The notes under the pieces: model-generated
Seen by the model: the letters and a program-made list of their open reading frames with translations, nothing else
Database searches by the model: none
Told to the model about the DNA's origin: nothing
In this document: positions 59,963-64,000 of the stretch, piece after piece
Position numbering within the stretch: the first letter of the stretch is position 1
How the letters are laid out: the number at the start of each line of letters is the position of its first letter
Assembly (NCBI RefSeq): GCF_011064615.1
Contig: NZ_JAALJH010000024.1
Location: forward strand, 1 to 64,000
Reading direction: 5' to 3'
Source of the DNA: Aquisphaera insulae
GTDB taxonomy: Bacteria > Planctomycetota > Planctomycetia > Isosphaerales > Isosphaeraceae
DNA: 64,000 nucleotides
Position numbers and translations under genes: made by a program

Positions 59963-62275
59963 TTACTCGAAGACCACCATCGAGTGCATCTCCACGACCG
60001 GGACGACCACCTCGACGCCGCGGTCGATCGGATGGAGCGGGAGCTCGCGGCCCTCGGGCTGCAGGGTGGCCTTGCGGACGCCCGGGACGCGGCAGGTGAC
60101 GCGGATGTCGTGCAGGGGGATGACCTCCTCGCGGACCGGCCAGGTGCCGCGGAGCTCGGAGCGATCGGGGAAGCCGTATTGCTTCTGCAACTCCTGGGGG
60201 AGCGGCGCGACCTTCTGATAGATCGAGTGCATCCCCCAGGAACTCGCGTGGTTGAGCAAATGGACGATCGTCCGTTTGACCTCGAGCTGGCGGCGGAACG
60301 TGGCGCAGAGGAGCAGGGGGCCGCGTGCCTCCGCGGGCGGCGGCACGTCATGGGCGGCCCAGAGGCAGGCGTTCACGAGCAGGCGCCGGAGGAAGGTGTT
60401 GGGATAGAAGAACATCGCCTTGTCGATCCCCACCGGGAAGTAAACGACGCGCCCCTTGCCGTACTCCGAGACGATCGCGGCCGGCCACCGTTTGCCCGGG
60501 GATCGCGGTTCGCCCGAGAAGGTCGCCAGCACCCGGCCGCCCGGAAGGACATCGACCTCCGCCGCCGAGGCGATCACCGCGAGCGGCCCGCGTGCGGGGG
60601 GCTCGCCACTCGGGTTCCGCCAGGCGGTGTTCTGCTGGGCGAGGATCTCGGGGTCGTCGACGATCGGGTGCGAAGCCTCCGGATCGACCTGCAACGCCTC
60701 GTCTCGCTGGGTGACGACCCGCGACGAGGCGTATCGGGCGTGAAGCAGGTCCCCCAGGACGAAATCGGCACGTCGCCCGAAGGCCGCGTCGTGGAGCCCG
60801 GTCTCGAAGGTCGCGACCAGCCCGCCGCCGCCGCGAACGAAGCGGCGGATCACCTCCGCGGATCGGTCCGAGAGGACCAGGGCATTGGGGAGCACCAGCA
60901 CGCGGACGCCCCGCAGGTCGGCGTCTTCCAGGTCGAGCTCCGTCAGGATCCGCACGGGGAGATGGGCCTCGAGGACGGACCGGAACGCCCCCAGGACGTG
61001 CGAGACGTAGACGGGGAGCGCGGCCCGAGAGGCCAGCGTCCGCGACTGGTCCGACGCGACGATGCCGATGTAGGGGACTGGCTCCGAACCGACCCACCAG
61101 GCATCGCGAGCCTTCGCATCGGCTGCCCATGTGCGGAGGTATTCCTCGCGGCCCGTCGATTCGACGAACTCGGGATAGACGCCCCACGGCGGCCCTTCGA
61201 AGTACCGCAGCCGGAATTCGACCGGCGGCGAAACCCCGCTGATGCCGTGCGCCTGAGGCTGGAGCCACGACGTCGCCCCGCGATCGTGGGTCAGCGAGGC
61301 CAGGAACGCATGGACGAACGGGTGATAGAGGGCGTCTCCGGGGACGTCCCAGTGGAGCTCGACCGTGGAGACGTCCACCGCCTCGCAATACCGCAAGGGG
61401 TACTCGCCCATGTACGCCTCGGGGTAGTACCACGTCCGGTTCGCCGAGTGATTCACGAAGATCGCGGCCTCCGGGTTCTCGGCCCGGATCGCCCCGCGCA
61501 TCCGGTCGGCCAGCGCCAGGAAGTTGCCTTCATGCCATGCCAGGTATTCGCGGGCGAGCGGATCGTGCAGGATGTCGAACCGGCCGGCGACCCGCGCCGG
61601 GATCTCCTTCCCGCCGGACGCCGCGCGGAAGGCGGCTCGCGTCGCCGGATCATACGTATGAAGATGATCGGGCGCGTAGCCGTCGAGCCAGAATCCGTCG
61701 ATCCCGTAGGTCTTCACGACGTGGGCCATCTGCGCGAGCATCCAGCCGGCGTAGGGCGAGCGGATGTTGGCGAAGTTCGGCGTCGCGTCCGGCTTGCCGT
61801 CGGGGTTGATCCGCAGCCAGTCGGGATGGGCCTTCACGAACTCCGGGCTGAACATCGGGACCTGCACCGGCCCGATGTAGAGCACCGCCTTCGCCCCCGC
61901 GCCGTGGACGAGCGAGACGAACTTGCGGATATATTCATCCGCCTGGCGGACCTCCTCGGCGGGGTAGAGGCTCGCGGTCGGCCCGACGATGTCCCACTTC
62001 CGCAGCGCGTTGATCGTGATGACGTTGTAGCCCGCCGCCGCGAACGCCTCCGGCATCCGGCCGAGCCCCGGCGGAAGATGACCGATCCGCAGGTTCGTCC
62101 GGAGCCACGCCGGCACCGGCCGCCTCGGCAACGGCGCCATCACGCTCCGGGGCGGGAGCCCCGCCGCGTCGATCGCGGGCAGCTCGTCGCCTCGTGCCGT
62201 CACGACAACCCAGGCCAGGCAGATGCCCAACGCCGACGCCCAGGCCGCTTTACTGCGCTCCGCGATCGTGTGCAT
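59963..62275 (-). CDS. Secreted glycosidase-like protein with amidotransferase-like domain
   Basis: 770-aa exported protein. A signal peptide (AAWASALGICLAWVVVTARG) opens it. Residues about 60-400 form a TIM barrel: RMPEAFAAAGYNVITINALRKWD, KAVLYIGPVQVPMFSPEF, YGIDGFWLDGYAPDHLHTYD with Asp as a likely nucleophile, and IFVNHSANRTWYYPEAYMGE. Next comes a beta-galactosidase trimerisation-like (class I amidotransferase-type) domain at about 430-640 (VRVLVLPNALVLSDRSAEVIRRFVRGGGGLVATFE) and a C-terminal beta domain. The GH family is not clear. ATG at 62275 has GGGAG upstream; it overlaps the end of the PEP-CTERM gene by 26 bases, which suggests translational coupling. Confidence 0.78.
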   Translation of the reverse strand: MHTIAERSKAAWASALGICLAWVVVTARGDELPAIDAAGLPPRSVMAPLPRRPVPAWLRTNLRIGHLPPGLGRMPEAFAAAGYNVITINALRKWDIVGPTASLYPAEEVRQADEYIRKFVSLVHGAGAKAVLYIGPVQVPMFSPEFVKAHPDWLRINPDGKPDATPNFANIRSPYAGWMLAQMAHVVKTYGIDGFWLDGYAPDHLHTYDPATRAAFRAASGGKEIPARVAGRFDILHDPLAREYLAWHEGNFLALADRMRGAIRAENPEAAIFVNHSANRTWYYPEAYMGEYPLRYCEAVDVSTVELHWDVPGDALYHPFVHAFLASLTHDRGATSWLQPQAHGISGVSPPVEFRLRYFEGPPWGVYPEFVESTGREEYLRTWAADAKARDAWWVGSEPVPYIGIVASDQSRTLASRAALPVYVSHVLGAFRSVLEAHLPVRILTELDLEDADLRGVRVLVLPNALVLSDRSAEVIRRFVRGGGGLVATFETGLHDAAFGRRADFVLGDLLHARYASSRVVTQRDEALQVDPEASHPIVDDPEILAQQNTAWRNPSGEPPARGPLAVIASAAEVDVLPGGRVLATFSGEPRSPGKRWPAAIVSEYGKGRVVYFPVGIDKAMFFYPNTFLRRLLVNACLWAAHDVPPPAEARGPLLLCATFRRQLEVKRTIVHLLNHASSWGMHSIYQKVAPLPQELQKQYGFPDRSELRGTWPVREEVIPLHDIRVTCRVPGVRKATLQPEGRELPLHPIDRGVEVVVPVVEMHSMVVFE

Positions 62276-62972
62276 GTCGTGGACTCCCGTCGTGCCGGGA
62301 CCGCCGACCTCGCGGCCCGCCACGACGGTGAGGATTGTACCTGGATCCGCGGAGCAGGGGGGCCATGCCACCGATCGCGAGCAGCAAGAGGCTTCGCGGC
62401 TCCGGAATCGCACCCACATCCGAGTGTCGGATCTGGATGTCCGCCGTCGCCCGCGGACCGATGTTGAACGATCTCGATGCGTCGCCGAGGAGGAAGGCGT
62501 CGAACCCGTCGTCCGGGCTCGTGGCCACGAGGTCGACGATCCCCGGGGCGAGGGCGTGGAAGGTGAACGTCCCGAGGAGGATCCTGGCGTTGGTCCCCAG
62601 AACCGGGCTCAGCGGATCGGCGAGGAGCGACAACGAGGCGCGGCCGTTCGGAGTGTCGATCACGGGATCGGGCGGCGGCGGCAGGAAGCCCGGCCCGAAG
62701 GTGATTTTGGTCAGCTCGACCGCCGCGCCGTCCTCGCCCAGGAAGCGCAGATCCACGCCCGCGGCGAGCAGCCCGACGTCATTGAGTGGCGCCGCGTCGG
62801 CATCGGTCCCGACCACGTAGATCCGGACGTCGAGCGATTCCCCGGCCTGCATCCTGAACCCCTCGGCCGGCGTGCCCGAGGCGTCGGCGATCTGGTAGAG
62901 CATGTTGGCCCGGGCGGGGCCGGCGGGGATCAACAAGAGGATCGTCGCGGTCAAGAATCGAGGCAGGCTCAT
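62250..62972 (-). CDS. PEP-CTERM sorting-domain protein with a C-terminal extension
   Basis: 240-aa exported protein. Residues 1-22 are a signal peptide. The body (25-185) is a cohesin-like or immunoglobulin-like beta domain (GESLDVRIYVVGTD, ILLGTFTFHALAPGIVDLVATS). The PEP-CTERM tail is Pro190-Glu-Pro followed by SLLLLAIGGMAPLL and Arg209-Arg212, the exosortase recognition layout. Here translation continues for about 28 more residues (PHRRGGPRGRRSRHD and on) instead of stopping after the Arg cluster; the extension overlaps the next gene. It may be a recent frameshift or stop loss. The dockerin-like gene lies 51 bases upstream. Confidence 0.78.
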   Translation of the reverse strand: MSLPRFLTATILLLIPAGPARANMLYQIADASGTPAEGFRMQAGESLDVRIYVVGTDADAAPLNDVGLLAAGVDLRFLGEDGAAVELTKITFGPGFLPPPPDPVIDTPNGRASLSLLADPLSPVLGTNARILLGTFTFHALAPGIVDLVATSPDDGFDAFLLGDASRSFNIGPRATADIQIRHSDVGAIPEPRSLLLLAIGGMAPLLRGSRYNPHRRGGPRGRRSRHDGSPRHAHDRGAQ

Positions 62973-63023
62973 GGGGTAATCTCGGTCGGTGAAAGGGGCG
63001 GGGGAATGGTCGTCCGCGGGTCG

Positions 63024-64000
63024 TCAGATCCTGGTCCCGTAGCGGAGCCGGAAGGCGGCGAAGTCGGCGTCGGAAATCATGCCGTCGGCATCCACGTCAA
63101 GGAACCAGTTGGCGGCATAGGCGGCCGGCTTCTTGTAGGCGGCGAGGAACGTCTTGTAGTCGGTGGCGTCCACGTCGCCGTCGCCGTCGGAGTCGCCGAA
63201 GAGGCGGTGGAAGCTCAGGACGGTCTCGGCGACGCCGTCGCCGTCGGCGTCCACCTTCAGGACGTAGCGGCCGTCGCCCAGCCCCTTCGCCCCGAAGTTG
63301 AACGTGAGCCGCGTGCCGACGAGCGTCAGCGCGCCGGCCAGCGACACGTCCTGGGGCGTGCCGCCGGGTGTCAGCCGGCTGAGAGTCACGCGGCCCGGCG
63401 AGAGGATCGTGGAGAACCCCGCGCCGCCGTCGAAGTCGAGCGAGAGGGTGTTGACCAGCGACCTTTGCTGTTGCCCGTCCTGGACGACGAAGCTGCTGGC
63501 TCGGTTGGCGTGGATCACCGTGATGGAAAAATCGCCGACGCGGATCACGTTGAAGTCCCAGGCGAACGAGTCGTAACCGTCGCTCCCTTCGGGCAGGACC
63601 GCGGCGTAGAGCGTTGACCCCGCGGCCAGCGAGACCGGGGCGGAGCCCCAGGCGATCGTCCCGGCCACGCCCGGGTCGCTCAGCAGGCGCGTGGAGCCGG
63701 AATACGCGGCCAGGCCGATCGTGCCCCCGGCCCCGCCGTTGGCCCGGGTCAGGGTGCCGTTGCCGAGCCTGTAGGTGCCCCCCGCGGGGACCGTGTAGGC
63801 GGCGATCGCGGCGACGTCGTAGCCGCCCGGTGTCTGGCCCGAGCCGCCCCCCGGATGCCCGCCGTTGGCCCCGAGCGCGACGAAGCCGGCGGGATAGCTG
63901 GAGGGGTAGGACGTCGTGACGGCCTGGTAGCGCGTGTTCGCCGGGTTCGCGACCATCGCGGTGTAGTTCGCCGGATTGCCGACGGCGCCTCCGCCATTCC
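63024..64000 (-). CDS. Secreted dockerin-like protein, 5' end outside the window
   Basis: At least 325 residues are visible, and the frame stays open to the window edge, so the true N-terminus, signal peptide and perhaps further domains lie beyond base 64000. The visible part is beta-rich (FSITVIHANRASSFVVQDG, TLVGTRLTFNFGAKGLGDGRYVL). The C-terminus has paired calcium-binding loops, GDSDGDGDVDATDYKTFL and LDVDADGMISDADFAAFRL, as in type I dockerins. It could be displayed on the surface or in a cohesin-dockerin type complex; the neighbouring PEP-CTERM protein has a cohesin-like body, but pairing is speculative. Confidence 0.78.
   Translation of the reverse strand, partial: NGGGAVGNPANYTAMVANPANTRYQAVTTSYPSSYPAGFVALGANGGHPGGGSGQTPGGYDVAAIAAYTVPAGGTYRLGNGTLTRANGGAGGTIGLAAYSGSTRLLSDPGVAGTIAWGSAPVSLAAGSTLYAAVLPEGSDGYDSFAWDFNVIRVGDFSITVIHANRASSFVVQDGQQQRSLVNTLSLDFDGGAGFSTILSPGRVTLSRLTPGGTPQDVSLAGALTLVGTRLTFNFGAKGLGDGRYVLKVDADGDGVAETVLSFHRLFGDSDGDGDVDATDYKTFLAAYKKPAAYAANWFLDVDADGMISDADFAAFRLRYGTRI

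Overview
The window is high-GC DNA, apparently from a planctomycete of the Isosphaeraceae/Gemmataceae type. The lineage call is an inference from gene content. Supporting features are an ECF sigma factor overlapping a Ser/Thr kinase that carries a DWG motif and TPR repeats, a DUF1559 pseudopilin-like protein, DUF1080 and Gfo/Idh/MocA sugar enzymes, a PEP-CTERM protein, a dockerin-like secreted protein, Uma2 and Rpn-type nuclease relatives, and many very large secreted glycoside hydrolases. No tRNA, rRNA, CRISPR array or intact transposon was found.

Layout. Bases 1-2400 hold an ApbE-DUF2271 fusion and a PepSY membrane protein (flavin/redox). Bases 2400-5200 hold a repeat-rich spacer, a PcfJ-domain protein and a VOC protein. 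Bases 5476-9049 hold a DUF5060/apiosidase-like/DUF1593 fusion divergent from an AraC regulator. Bases 9050-11822 form a gene-poor, lower-GC island with a trypsin-like protease and a broken IS66-family relic. Bases 11823-14524 hold a methyltransferase, a phosphoesterase and a lipid kinase. Bases 14716-24976 form a sugar-degradation block: DUF1080, Gfo/Idh/MocA oxidoreductase, sugar isomerase-like barrel, esterase, acetyltransferase and a 1204-aa NPCBM hydrolase. Bases 25111-27462 hold repeats, a possible lactate-permease relic, an orphan antitoxin-like gene and an intact lactate permease.

Bases 27730-39891 form a long plus-strand housekeeping run. It starts with hibernation factor, PtsN, HPr and EI, a regulatory PTS with no sugar permease in sight. 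A DUF2344 protein and RNase E/G follow; the RNase has an approximately 590-residue charged insertion inside its S1 domain. Then come hemB, an Rpn-type protein, a small membrane protein, hemL and a CBM9-like secreted protein. Bases 39933-47493 are minus-strand: a HIRAN protein, a GH99-like hydrolase, tsaD overlapping an S41 protease by 4 bases, and a YyaL-type thioredoxin-domain protein. Bases 47650-52069 hold the ECF sigma/kinase pair. Bases 52355-59939 hold the DUF1559 protein, a small lipoprotein, a large secreted hydrolase-like protein, a phosphodiesterase, a GlmU-like enzyme and a Uma2 protein. The right edge (59963-64000) is a minus-strand run: a dockerin-like protein cut by the window end, a PEP-CTERM protein and a secreted glycosidase-like protein.

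The most notable non-coding content is three families of dispersed palindromic repeats, each seen at two well-separated loci. One has terminal hairpins whose stem bases co-vary between copies while the GTCA loop is kept. The most notable protein oddity is the RNase E/G insertion.
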